From Calliopsis andreniformis (Eukaryota > Arthropoda > Insecta > Hymenoptera > Andrenidae): DNA of 64,000 bases. Made by a program: the position numbers and the translations under genes. Below are positions 1-11,200 of the stretch, piece by piece. The notes below the pieces were generated by a model. The model saw nothing but the letters and a program-made list of their open reading frames with translations, was not told the DNA's origin and did not search any database. Each line of letters begins with the position of its first letter. Position 1 is the first letter of the stretch. The stretch lies in the NCBI RefSeq assembly GCF_051401765.1, contig NW_027480432.1, forward strand, positions 13,556,358 to 13,620,357, written 5' to 3'.

Positions 1-545
1 ACTCAGAGAATCGTGAAAATCACCGATTCCAAGAGTGTGTTCAATCGTTTTTGCAATCTCTTTTTTGCAAGCTGATTCGTCTGTCGCACGTATAATACGT
101 GTTGATCGAACAGACGAATAGACTAAGCCGCAAGAGAAGATCGTTCGGTCAGTGAGGATTCTGCTCTTCGAGTACTTCGAGCTTGTTGGAGAAACCAAGA
201 AGCTCTGTTTGAAGTAACCTCGAAATGGCTGTACTTCTACTGATCGAACTGTTACCTGTCAAAGACTGGCACAAGACTGACTGCGAGAGTTGCGCGTGTC
301 TCCGCGAAAGCGCGGAATACGCTCGTTAGCCGCCACGCGGCGCTCGCTAATCAAACTGTGTCCTTTTCTAATCTTCGACAACTTTCTCTCTCTTTCCTTC
401 AGGCTCGAACAGCTGACACAGGTCGTTCACCTGTTCGAGTTTAACTGTAATTTTCTAAAACCGAGTCCTTCGTCAAATTCACCGTGTTTGTTATTAGTGA
501 CACTGAATCCCCAACCGAAGGCGACCTTCGGTTGGGCACGTCGAT
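1..545 (+). repeat. Left long inverted repeat arm
   Basis: This arm pairs imperfectly with 4985-5556. It holds small palindromes that are mirrored in the other arm: cacgtataatacgtg at 87-101, and a 27-bp hairpin at 510-536 (12-bp arms around cga). Short open frames here are not conserved between the arms and are not called as genes. Confidence 0.6.
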
Positions 546-990
546 CAACATACAACGGCTTTTCGTAACGAAATAGAGTTCTCAATATATATTAACTCTT
601 TTTTAAACAAAACTGTTTCATCTATTTATGTAACATAATTACATTTCGTACATTTTGTAATTATTTTACATAAATAGATCAGAAAATTTTGAAAAGAAGA
701 AGTTTTTTTACGCCAACGCATTACTCAATATTATGTTCAACTTATTTATACTTATAGAAGATAATAAAATTTTACTAATATCTTGAAAAGCATTGAGTGT
801 CATATATTCGTTATGAAAACCACTGCTGGAATTTCGATTAATAAAATCGAAATGAAGATCGTCGTACGGGCAATGCACGAATGTGAGCGCTCGATTATCA
901 GGCATACCGTCATTTGCAAAGCGACATTTGCGGAGCAAGCATCGTAAGTATTTTTGCATTTACTATCTCTGTTTCTTCTATTGTTACAAA

Positions 991-1406
991 ATCATGCTAT
1001 AATTCACTGAAAATATGTCTTTACTTATCTCGAGTATCGAATAACTTCTTTATCTTTAATTCGACGATTTATTTTCTCAAATAATTTTCGAGCACGCGTC
1101 TAGTCGCCGAATGCTGACTCGGGGACAACCTCGAACATTACAACGTAACATCGTCTAATAACACAAATCTAATTTTTTATGATTTATATTTTTATCCTAT
1201 TTGTTTAAGAATGGTAATAAAAGATTAAATTTTTGTCATTGGACGATGTTACATTGTAATGTTCGAGGCTGTCCCCAAGTCAGCATTCGGCGACTAGACG
1301 CGTGCTCGAAAATTATTTGAGAAAATAAATCGTCGAATTAAAGATAAAGAAGTTATTCGATACTCGAGATAAGTAAAGACATATTTTCAGTGAATTATAG
1401 CATGAT
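991..1406. repeat. Foldback (MITE-like) inverted repeat
   Basis: The two arms, about 991-1180 and 1222-1406, are almost perfect reverse complements of ~187 bp around a short AT-rich centre. The outer ends read atcatgctataattcac and its complement. It has no coding capacity. It sits just upstream of the RGG-tail gene, in what could be an intron, because a donor-like gtaagt occurs near 930 and an acceptor at 1478-1479. Confidence 0.75.
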
Positions 1407-1479
1407 TGTGTAATTTGTCTATGAATCATAAATAATAATTCAAGAAAAGGATACAATAATTTCTTTAATTTATTTTTAG

Positions 1480-1857
1480 ATGGCAAATAAAGAAACTGTT
1501 ATGGAGTGTTCTCCATCGAAGGAGGTCGGAGGAGAATCGTCAACGCCGCGGCCGCGGTCTCCGTCGCCGCGGCGGGCACCAAGGGAGCCGCGGCGGGAAC
1601 CGAGGCAGCCGCGGTCTCCGTCGCCACCAGCAGCAGAAATGCTGGCTATAATTAAAAAGGTACGTACTTATAATTAGATACATACGCAATTTCAGACTAC
1701 ATAACATTATAATTATTTACTTTTTCTATTACAGATGAAAAAACTTAAACACTTATTAAAATTTTATAAGTACGGAAGAGGCGGGAGAGGCGGGAGAGGC
1801 GGGAGAAGAGGGGGAGGAGAGGGGCACGGCCCCAAAAATATTATTATCATAAAATAA
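1480..1857 (+). CDS. Small spliced Pro/Arg-rich protein with RGG tail
   Basis: Two exons join in frame: 1480-1659 (60 codons) and 1735-1857 (40 codons plus TAA). The 75-bp intron has a gtacgt donor and a ctattacag acceptor. The product is about 100 residues: a Ser/Pro/Arg-rich first half with SPSP and REPR repeats, a short Lys/Leu segment across the junction, then a GRGGRGG-type tail typical of RNA- or nucleic-acid-binding low-complexity regions. The stop is followed by AT-rich sequence with several AATAAA-like signals. An acceptor-like tatttttag directly precedes the ATG, so an upstream exon is possible. The tail resembles that of the gene at 42542-43446. Function unknown; RNA binding is an inference from composition only. 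Confidence 0.5.
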
Positions 1858-1929
1858 GTTATATAATAAAAAATAAATTATAAATAAATTATTATAATAA
1901 AAAACTAAAAAAAATCATAAATTAATTCT

Positions 1930-2640
1930 TGTATTAATTCTTTTTACAACCGGTGTAGTCACAGTGACTGCATTTCTAGAAATCGTAGAAGTCGGCGATG
2001 CTGACACAATAAATATGGGCAAATGAAAATATCGCGCGCCGTTTGTCGGCAACTTCACAGTATTTCAAGAGAGTAAGGTTCACTTTACATTCGCGTTCTC
2101 TTTTGACTTTCCGAAGCTGTCCGAAGTGGCCCGAAGCGCCGAGCTCATGCACACGCGAATCCTAAGATGGTGTATGTAGTGGAGGGGGAAATTTTCAGTA
2201 ACTCGCATCGCCAATTTGGGTATCACAGATTTCGATTCCACATCGGCAGCCTTTCAAATTAGGCGCCGCCTGATTCGAGAAAGGCCAACTAAATTTGTCA
2301 TATTTTTTGCTCTGTTTTATCGATAACCCAGCCGAAAGCAATACTGTGGTATGGTTTTACGGCCTGACACTTTTCGTTCTTATATGAGAACATTTTGAAC
2401 TAGGAAAGGGTTCATTCGATAGAAAAAAAGTACAACGCAGCGCAGTCAACTCGCCATTTCGTTCAAAACACTCTCTAAATTACATAAAAACGCTTAAATT
2501 TCCATAGCTGTCAATGGTAGATTTTTGCTCTACTTTATAACACTCGTATCAGGAGTCTCGGTAGAGACTCGCGCCAAGTACATTCACACCACGAGTGGTG
2601 GGGATGACTGGCGAGAGGCTCTCGCCGAGACTATCTATAC
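1930..2640 (+). repeat. Dispersed repeat family, copy 1
   Basis: This stretch holds a ttccgaagctgtccgaagt block followed by a cattcgatag block and a tttttgctctacttta block. Related sequence recurs at about 36240-36330 (minus orientation), 17400-17580 (part) and 50455-51130. A hairpin built on gtctcggtagagactcg lies at 2554-2634. Nothing coding is supported here. Confidence 0.5.
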
Positions 2641-3320
2641 ACGAGTGAAAAATGAGGTGATGTTGAAACTTTGAGCTTCTTTAAAAGTATCTTAGAAGAT
2701 GTTTTTTTCATGGAAATTGATTAATTGTAACTCTGTGAACCTTCATCTACGTACTGATGCAAATATTAGTGAAATTAATGTATGGATTATCGAAAAAATT
2801 GCATATTAAGCGGCTCGTGTGCCGAAAAACGTTTAGTGAATTCTAGTAAAATGTCTGTGAGAACTATATTACTAGCATTGTTAGAGAGAGAAAGATAGAT
2901 TTATGTAAATTTGCGCGAACGAGGAAGATGCCAAATGCGATTTCTGTAGTTCTAAATCAATTTAACAGTATGGTGGCATTGTTCAATTGAAGTGATTGGC
3001 AACACATGAGAAATCTCGGCAGACATTCGCGCCAAATATGAAATATATCATGAAACTTCTTCTCAATAAATACAATTTTATTGGACTTGCGTAAATAAAA
3101 ATGTTTATAAACCACTAATGTTATTTTTATTAGCAGTTACGTACCAATTGGCGGTTTCTTCTGAAATTGCTGTCATCATTTTGAATGTGACATGACTTTC
3201 GTTTGTCGTGCATGACGTTTGACAGTTTGTAGAGATAGAGGTTATGTATCTGGTTTTTTTTGTTTTTAACTGTTTATTTTAAATGAAAGTAATAAAGTAC
3301 TTTATATATTTTACGAAATA
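2641..3320. other. AT-rich intergenic stretch, nothing recognised
   Basis: No sustained open frame, RNA gene or clear repeat was seen. Confidence 0.4.
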
Positions 3321-3324
3321 AAAC

Positions 3325-3700
3325 GTTTTTATCAAATAAATGAAAATTTATTATGCAATAATAAATGATAATATTACATTTTTTATCCCCCCAGCCGTAT
3401 TCTTCTTTCGAGGGCAGTCATTTGGAGGAGGATGCAGGATTGATCCCACAATGCCTAGAGCACCATCCAGCGGCATCGCTCCTCTCGCACCTTCCAGCCA
3501 GCACGGAGAGTTTTACGAATTACGAATGACCGATGGATGTGTTGAGGGCACATTAGTAAATTCGGTATACGTAACGCGTATACATCTGTATATATATATA
3601 TATATATATATATAACTATAATAATATATAATATAATATATAATATAGTATAACTATAATAATAGTAAATATAAAATATATTATATATTATAATCAAATG
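3325..3700 (-). pseudogene. Degenerate tandem copy of the last exon of the Gln/Pro gene
   Basis: On the minus strand, 3375-3530 reads as a decayed version of the basic last exon at 3786-3937: the RAGWKVREERCRWMVL segment matches RAGWRVREERRRWMVL but is followed by a stop. The flanks also match, since aaatgaaaatttattatg occurs at both ~3340 and ~3726. This suggests a local tandem duplication of the 3' end of the gene. A (TA)n microsatellite lies at 3586-3614. Confidence 0.55.
3586..3614. repeat. TA dinucleotide microsatellite
   Basis: An uninterrupted run of about 14 TA units, followed by further TA-rich sequence to 3690. Confidence 0.9.
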
Positions 3701-3785
3701 AAATAAAACCTTTTTGATTAAATAAATGAAAATTTATTATGTAATAATATCAGGTCAGGAGTTTTACATGATGATATTAAATTTT

Positions 3786-4770
3786 TTATTTTTTCCTCCC
3801 CCTCCCCCGTCTCCTTTTTTCAAATCCCGCCATTTGGAGGAGGGTGCGGGATTGATCTCGTAACGTTTGCAGTACCATCCACCGCCGTCTCTCCTCCCGC
3901 ACCCTCCAGCCGGCACGGCGCCATCGGCGTGGGGGTTCTGTAATTAATAAAAAATAAGCTTATTAATATGATGCTTTTTATATGGAATTTTATATGTAAT
4001 TGATGGTGCAAGCAGAAGAAAAATGGTGATTGTACACGAAAAACTCAATTAAACATATACAACGATAGTTTTTTATACGAGGTTTTGTTTCCGAAAAGTA
4101 TGTCTTTGAAAACACGCGACAAATTTTTAAAACCATTCTTTTCCGGAAACAGCCTCGAATAAAAGAATTTCATTCTCTATTTTAATTCAGTTTTTTTCAT
4201 GTAGATACGATAATATTATATTTTCTATTAAAGTATGTTTATTACTTACGATTTTCTTGGTCTGAATTTGTTTCTGGCTGCGGTTGTGGCTGCGGTTGTG
4301 GTTGAGGTTGTGGTTGCGGCGGTAATCGTGGCTGTGGCTGCGGCGGTAATCGTGGCTGTGGCTGCGGCGGTAATCGTGGCTGTGGCCGTGGCTGCGGTTG
4401 TGACTGCGGTTGTGACTGTGGTTGTGACTGCGGTTGTGACTGCGGTTGTGACTGCGGTAGTGGCTGCATTGAAGGTTGCAGTTCTGCTATTTTTATTTTA
4501 TTATTGATTAAAAAAACTCATTATTTTATTCTTAATGTTTTTTGGTGTATACTTTTTTATTATTTTTTTTATTTGTCTTATATTTGAAGTTAATAATAGT
4601 AATAACACTTACCAAATTCTATTTCTAAAAATTCTATGTCGTCCAACACGTGATCCTGAAAAAATGAAAAACAAATTAATTAGAACAACAGTATGTGTAT
4701 TAGTCTTTATTAATTAGAATCAAACAGTTTCATTACTTTTACTTACATCGTTATTATTGTCAATATCCAT
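3786..4770 (-). CDS. Four-exon gene: acidic N-terminus, Gln/Pro repeats, Arg-rich tail
   Basis: Four minus-strand exons join with every phase preserved: 4770-4747 (8 codons from ATG), 4655-4613, 4483-4250 and 3937-3786, ending in TAA. All introns have good GT-AG ends (gtaagt donors; tttttcag, atagcag and aattacag acceptors). The ~150-residue product begins with an acidic MDIDNNNDD stretch, then has about 65 residues of QS, QP and RLPP repeats, and ends in a basic domain with RRWRRAGWRVREERRRW and the nuclear-localisation-like RRRGRGRKK. No known family was recognised; DNA or RNA binding is only suggested by charge. A broken duplicate of the last exon lies just downstream. The intact splicing frame is the main reason to believe it is a real gene. 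Confidence 0.6.
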
Positions 4771-4984
4771 TGTTTCTGGTTCTGCGTAGTTTGAGTTAGA
4801 AGTCCCGGTATTAGTTTATTTAACGAAAATTTGAAAAAGCAAAAAAGTCAGGAATTAATAAAACAATAATGATATAATACGATATAAATGAAATAAATGT
4901 TATTGATTACATAATTTCAGTTTGTTTAAAAAGCGGTTATATAACGGGCATTTGGCTCGTCCGCGAGATTCGTAATTTGTTGGT
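4771..4984. other. Short AT-rich spacer
   Basis: This lies upstream of the minus-strand gene and would contain its promoter. No TATA or initiator element could be assigned with confidence. Confidence 0.3.
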
Positions 4985-5556
4985 ATACGTGACCGACCGA
5001 AGGTGGCCTTCGGTCGGAGCATACGTTGTCCTAGCAGCAAAACACGATCAGCTGTCGTATGACTTGTTTTTGTCGTCAAAATTAAAGTTCAAACAAAGTA
5101 AGCGTTGTCGAGCAACGGTTTTGAACTCCAGGCTCGATGTCGAGTGGGGACATCGGAGCCTGAAGGAGAGAGAGAGTACATCGTACTACATTAGCACGAG
5201 ACAAAAGATAATTTGTGAGCGCCGCGTAGTGGTAAAATTTGGCACGTCTTCCGCTTCGCGGAGACACGCGCGGCTCTCGCCCCAGTCGTCTTACGACAAT
5301 CAAGCTTGACGCAGTCAGTGCGACCGTTCGTCAAGCGAATCTCAGCTCGCCAGTTTCCAGATTTCAAGTAGTTTGGTTACCAGACACTTGAAATCTCACT
5401 AGCTCTCAAAAGCTGAACCTCTGTCGCCGACAGACTAGGAAGCTCTGCTCGATTCGTACGTATAATACGTACGAAAGAGCACCTGGTTTGTTTTAGGAGA
5501 CAATTGATCGAGATTTGCACTCTTGGAATCGGGGCCTGCCCTGATTCTCTGAGTCT
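4985..5556 (-). repeat. Right long inverted repeat arm
   Basis: This is the reverse-complement partner of 1-545. It carries the mirrored hairpins at 4993-5017 (11-bp arms around tgg) and 5453-5475 (11-bp arms around one A). The same order of landmarks in both arms argues for descent from one terminal sequence rather than coincidence. Confidence 0.6.
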
Positions 5557-5999
5557 CGTTTCGTCTCGGAGCAACAAAGGCCGCTGCCTGTTGGATCCCT
5601 GAGAGACGGGTTACAACAGAGAGAGATAACGTACGTGCCTATCACCTCTGCGTTACTCGTGCTCTGCCACCCCGTTTAGTAGCAACCCCCGTGTGACGAA
5701 TAGAAGCACACGGTAAGGTGAACGGAGTCGCGGAGCCTCTGGCCGTCCTCAGCCTCCAGGACCAGCAATTCGCCGGTTATAGCGTGTCCCTCCGCTCACG
5801 AATCCCTAAATTACTTGGATTCGTACGGAACGAACCTTTCCAAAAGGTGCAAGGCGAAGAGAAGAGGTCCCTCCTCCTCTCAAGCCACTCGTTCATCGAC
5901 TTCTTCTTCGCGCCAGAAGAAGAGTCGATAATACAGTCCACTGCATTACCTTTGCGTTACTGGCAAGGTTTTGCTATCCCCTCCAAATAGGCTCGCGAG

Positions 6000-6330
6000 C
6001 GCAGCCTGGAGTTGGGAATCTTTGGTATAGCCAGACTTACACTCTTGCTTACCGCCGCGGTTCCGCCGCTATCTCTTTTTCAGACGCCAACGTCGCTAAG
6101 AGGAGCGCCGGCGTCACCAGCCACGACCACAGGGCCTCCGATCCACCGTCCACCCGAGCCGACGAGGACCGGAGCAGCACCCAGCCCCCTACACAAAAGT
6201 TAAATAAACGTCGCTTAAAAGCCCTTTTCAGGGCCGACAAAATATAAAACTTGTGTTTTCGTTTCTTTCGAATTCCCTTCATCTCACCTCATCCGGACCT
6301 CCGTTGGATCCCTTATTTTAAGCGATTCCA
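6000..6330 (+). repeat. Dispersed repeat shared with 17620-17905, containing a histone-like stem-loop
   Basis: About 300 bp aligns with 17620-17905: both contain ggttcc-ccgctat, cagacgccaacgtcgc or a variant, aaataaacgtcg, a hairpin ending in agggccgac, and tcccttatt-taagcgatt. In this copy the hairpin agcccttttcagggcc (6220-6235) closely fits the 6-bp stem/4-base loop pattern of metazoan histone mRNA 3' ends. No histone coding sequence is attached. Open frames through the region are not conserved between the copies. 5578-5999 shows nothing recognisable. Confidence 0.55.
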
Positions 6331-7500
6331 ACACAGTTTTTCTCGAAAAAATGTATAAAATTGGTGATACGTACCTTTTGACGTCTTCGATCGTTCTGCG
6401 TCAATTAATTATCGTGATTCTTCGCAATATTTAGAGAATTGGCGGGATGGTGGGAGATCTCTTTCCCCTATTGGTTAGAAATCTTTTAAACTTTTTCGTC
6501 TATATGCAATAATGTATTCAATGGAGCGTTACTATTGCCATCTTTTTTAAAATTTCTTTCAAACTACCTTTCGATACTGCAATCTGATGTCGATCGATCG
6601 ATAGTATATATCGACAATTTCACGTTTTAGGGTTTACAGTAATAATTGTCAATCTATAAATGGGTCGATAGTTAATGTTTTATACAGTGGATATAATAAA
6701 TGTCCATTTATCAAGAAATAGAATTATTATGTTTGACGTTAATGATCTTTTATTAATAAGATTCGATAAGATGTCACTAAACACGGATTGTAATTTTATT
6801 TTTTCTGTCATATTAGGGATTATTAACTCATAAGTTGAACTTGTATGTACAACATGGATCTAAAATAAATGTCATTTTAACCAGTTTTAAATAATATTTT
6901 TCATGGAATGCAAATATACTCTCTTGTATAAGTTTTCATAAAACCTGAAGAATAAGTAGTTTTCAAATGTGTAAAATTCATTGCTGTACCAGTTATATAA
7001 GGTTAAAAAATGCATCATCTAATTCTCTTCGGATTTGCTGTCACGGATCATTGATGTGATCGTATCATAAGTATAGGATTATAAATTACTATTTTACATT
7101 TTACAGATCAATTACAATAAAGTAAATTCGATTAATCGAAACGGTTTGTTATCCGAATGATGCGTGTATACATATGTTTTATAACTCATAATTTGTATGT
7201 ACAACAGGGATCTAAAATAAATGTCATTTTAACCAGTTTTGATACACATATAAATTTGTGTTCGGTATTCTAATAATATTTTTCATGGAATGCAAATAAT
7301 TCGGTATACGTAACGCGTATACGTTTGTATATATGCGTGCGTGTGTGCGTGTGTGCGTGCGTGTGTGTCTGGCTCTGTGTGTGTGTGTGTGAGTGCGTGC
7401 ATATATATATGAGGCACAGCGCGGATTCTTCGTCAAACGTGTATATTGCGTCACGTTACGAGTTATTATATATACAATTTTGAATAGTTAAGTTAAGGTG
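6331..7500. other. AT-rich intergenic DNA with a local direct repeat
   Basis: A block containing aaataaatgtcattttaacc and tttttcatggaatgcaaata occurs at 6841-6922 and again at 7195-7298, with an extra ~35 bp in the second copy. The block ggtatacgtaacgcgtatac at 7302-7321 also occurs at 3563-3582. Nothing coding was seen. Confidence 0.5.
7317..7400. repeat. GT/GTGC microsatellite
   Basis: Imperfect run of gtgtgcgtgc and gtgtgtgt units. Confidence 0.85.
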
Positions 7501-8210
7501 ATTAATATTTAAATTTAAGGTAAGTAAATTCATAGTAATGTCTGTTATTTTGTATTTACACGTAATAAGTATGTTTCGTTAGACTGTACGAATGATAAGA
7601 GACAAGTATGTATTCTTAATGTATCGGTATAACAACTTGCTTGCTTTGCGTTTTACCATACATGTACGGTCTAGAGATGTATGCTTATGAGAATATACAT
7701 ATAAGTATTTCATATAATTGTTGTTTTTAATTATTTTTAATTTTTTTCATGAACGCTTTATTTTGTTTGTTATTATTTCTAGCAAAACGTATCTTCTTAT
7801 TAATTATTTCTGTTGAAATGTATCCTCTTATTATTAATTAATAAAATATCTCCTCATTCTCAGGTTTTTTAATAATAAAAAGTAATAAATTTCCTTTTTA
7901 CCCTGCAAGGAGAAGCAAAGGAGAAATCTTTGAATTCGGTAAGCGATGTTTATATTTATGTATTTATAATGTAAATATATCTGGTATAAATCGTTTAACA
8001 TTACAAATTGTTCTTTTTTATTTCAGATTTTCCTAAATTAATTAGTAAAGTACACTCGTTGAGCTGCTTTGCGCTATACCGAGTATAAGCTTTACTGGCT
8101 GCATATTTGCGCCTTAATAATTCAAAACATTGCTCAATAGGCTGCATTTGCGCCGTGTTTTGAGTGGAGCAACTGCGAAAAGTTGCAATAAAAATATTGT
8201 TCTATTTAAA
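7501..8210 (+). other. Possible spliced 5' leader of the Helitron gene
   Basis: Two intron-like segments precede the big reading frame. One runs 7520-7863 (gtaagt donor, cattctcag acceptor). The other runs 7939-8026 (gtaagc donor, tttatttcag acceptor). Neither would remove coding sequence. Transcript data would be needed to accept them. Confidence 0.3.
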
Positions 8211-11200
8211 ATGGCTAGTGATCGAATCATGCCTATGTGCGAAGAGGACAGAAATGCCATTATCAATGGAGATTTATTGACGGATAGGCATATTGATCAT
8301 TTTAATCATCTTTTACGTCTGAGTGGCTTCTGTAATCCTCGCGGATGCTGGATGATACAGTGTCCTCAATTCATTGAACCTGTTTCGTCCGAGACGAAAC
8401 ATATCAAAATATTACACAGTGGCGACAAAGAGTGCGGTCACTGGGTTTGTACATTCTACGATACAACGACATTACGTGTGTACGATTGTTTAAATTCGAA
8501 AGTTTTACATAAAGATCATTGTATATTTTTAAGTAGATTGTATCCGTTTTATGATTTTAAGAATTTCGGAGTTCAATTTCCTCAAGTTCAACGGCAATTA
8601 AACGATGCAGATTGCGGTGTTTTTGCAATAGCTTTTGCTCTATCGTTGATTTATCATTGCGATCCTCAGACGATATCGTACCGACGTTCTTCGATGAGAT
8701 CGCATTTGCTGTCTATGTTTGATACAAATGTTTTGCAACCTTTTCCGATGAATGTGTTGGGTCATGAACTTTTTAATATATCGAAGAGATCGCGATACGA
8801 GTCGCAGAATCGGATCGAGTGTTTTGGTCGTCGAGATGCGAAGATACGGAAATGTCATGCCGAAGAAATGCGCGAATGGCGACGAACTGAGACGGAGCAG
8901 CATCATTTAATGCGTCTAAAGAGAGATGCACGGGCTAAGTTTCAGAAACGGTGTGCGCAAAAGATTCGTTCTTTATCAAACCGAAGCAGAAGTATTCTTG
9001 CGTCTGGGCAATGGTTGACAGATGCCCATATAGATCGATTCAACGATATTTTAAGATATACACGATATTGTTTTCCCCGAGGATCTTTTAGATTGCAACG
9101 TCCAGAAACTATAGAACCAGTTTCATCGGACGAGAAACATATAGAAATATTATATAGCGGTGACGATAGAGACGGTCATTGGGTTTGCAGTTATTACGAC
9201 GCGAAAAATCTTTTTATATACGATTCGCTAAATTTGAAAACATTGCACAAGGATCACGATACGTTTTTGAGGAGATTGTATCCATTTTATGATTTCGCAA
9301 ACTTAGGAATTACGTATCCTCGAGTTCGGCAACAATTGAATACCAATGATTGCGGTGTATTCGCTATTGCTTTTGCCGTATCTTTGATTTATAATCACGA
9401 TCCTCAATTTATAACGTATGACGCGTGTGCAATGAGATCCCACTTGCTCTCTATCTTAGATACAAATATTTTACAACCTTTTCCTGTAATAATGAATGTC
9501 GATAATGAAACTACAGAAACGTCGAAAGTATCGATAATACTTCGAAATGATGACAATAAGAAAGTGGTACGCCGAAAACGAAAAGTACGAAGTGAAGATT
9601 TAATGATAAACGAAGATTATGTTGTCTGCGACGATATGATGCGCGATAGTACAGACATTTTGGGTTGTGCTATTAATATAAAACGTGATTTACCTAAAAG
9701 CGTTGTAATGCGTAAGATTTCGGAAAACTCGAATATACGCAGAAACGACAACTATCGTAATATTGGTTCGACGACGAGGAAACGAGTATGCGAAAAGTTG
9801 CGTGTTTGTGAAAGAAAATCTAACGAGCAGAGTGGGCGAAAATTGAAAGCGTTTGTCGCGAAAAAAATACTTGAGAGAAGTAAACGTTTATACGTTCCAG
9901 AGAATAATATTAAAATGTTAAAATCCGATGAAGAATATGCAAGAATGATAGCTCGTAAAATGCATTCTGGATCTTCTGTAGAAAGAAGGATTGAATCGCA
10001 GAGGATACTTAAGTGGTGTATTTATTTAAGAAAAATGTACATCATGCGTATGAGAAAAACGTTGTTATCTCTTAAGCAGAAAGCAAACGCGATTCTAACA
10101 ATGTTATCGACGATCGCTACTACTGATACTGATGCATTGATGGAATTACTATGCGGTCCGTCTAGGCATACTTTTTCTTCGGAACTGTTTTTCCTCGAAA
10201 CAGCATACAGACGCGTAAACTTGAGTGACGATTTGGCAATGAACGAAATTGAAGAACGGGCGGTTGATGTTTTTCCGTCGGAAACGGAAATGAACGGTGC
10301 TCGTCGAAAGTCATGGAAATGCGATGAAAAGTGTAGAGTGAACGACGATTATGTACTCGGAAAATACAAACATTTTCTCGAGGTCTTCTCTGTGTGTACT
10401 TTGAAGAGAATACCGATGTTAGTTCATAAACTGAAAAAATGTACAGCGATGAAACGTTCGAATAGAAAACTCGGACATCCGCGTACTTGCTATGTAAATC
10501 CGTCGTCTTGTGGTTCGACGCTTCTATCTTTACACATTTTGTCACCGCATTTTCCTAAAATTAGAACTTTTAGAAAGTTGTTCTACGAATTGTGCAAATC
10601 GAATGAAAAATTATTCACATTGGACAAAGCTTTAAATGTTGCGGATTTACCGACTTTGGAAGCCGTGATCGAGTCTGTTCAAGAAACAGCTGCTACGTCT
10701 GTTTGTAAAAATGACGATATTAATTTAAACGAGGATAGAATTATTGCGGAATATTCGGTTGCTTTCGCTCGATTAACTAAACGATTAATGGATACTCCTT
10801 CTTACGATTGTGTATCGTGCGAAAGGTTGTGTTACGAAAGGAACGTATACCTTGTAGAAAAATTGAACAAAAACTCGTTAACTGGTAATAAAGCTTGGAC
10901 GGAGTTAATGAATTATGTTGATGACGAAAAGAAGCATAATGCGAATGATAATTTCATTTGTAAATATTGCTTGAAAAAGTTTCGTGAGAATAAAATGCCG
11001 TCAACGTGCGCCTTAAATAAGCTCGAGGTGAAAAAAGTACCTGATGTGATAGCTTCTTTAAATGATTACGAGAAAATGTTGATTCAACGCGCGAAAGCAT
11101 TTCAAGTGGTGCAGAAAATGGGAACGGTTGGTAATAAGAATTTACCTCATAAACAATTGATTTCCAAAGTTAAAGGCAGAACGTTTCATTTGCCGCTACC

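Larger units (their letters stand above)
1..5577. mobile_element. Candidate element with long terminal inverted repeats and two spliced genes
   Basis: The first ~545 bases of the window and 4985-5556 are imperfect reverse complements, sharing end blocks (actcagagaatc at the left, gattctctgagt at the right), a palindrome around tataatacgt, a block rich in gcgcg/cgcgg, and an inner hairpin built on ccttcgg. Between the arms lie two small spliced genes facing each other, 1480-1857 on plus and 3786-4770 on minus. No transposase motif was recognised, so it may be non-autonomous, of an unrecognised type, or a chance or duplicated arrangement. The left end runs off the window, so the true termini and any target-site duplication are not visible. 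Confidence 0.5.

Noticed and set aside
4235..4507. Plus-strand Val/Ala-repeat reading frame of 90 codons
   Set aside because: It is the antisense of the Gln/Pro repeat exon of the spliced minus-strand gene; the repeat forces several frames open.
7939..8026. Claim that the Helitron gene is definitely spliced
   Set aside because: The intron-like segments precede the start codon and cannot be tested by phase; listed only as a possible leader.
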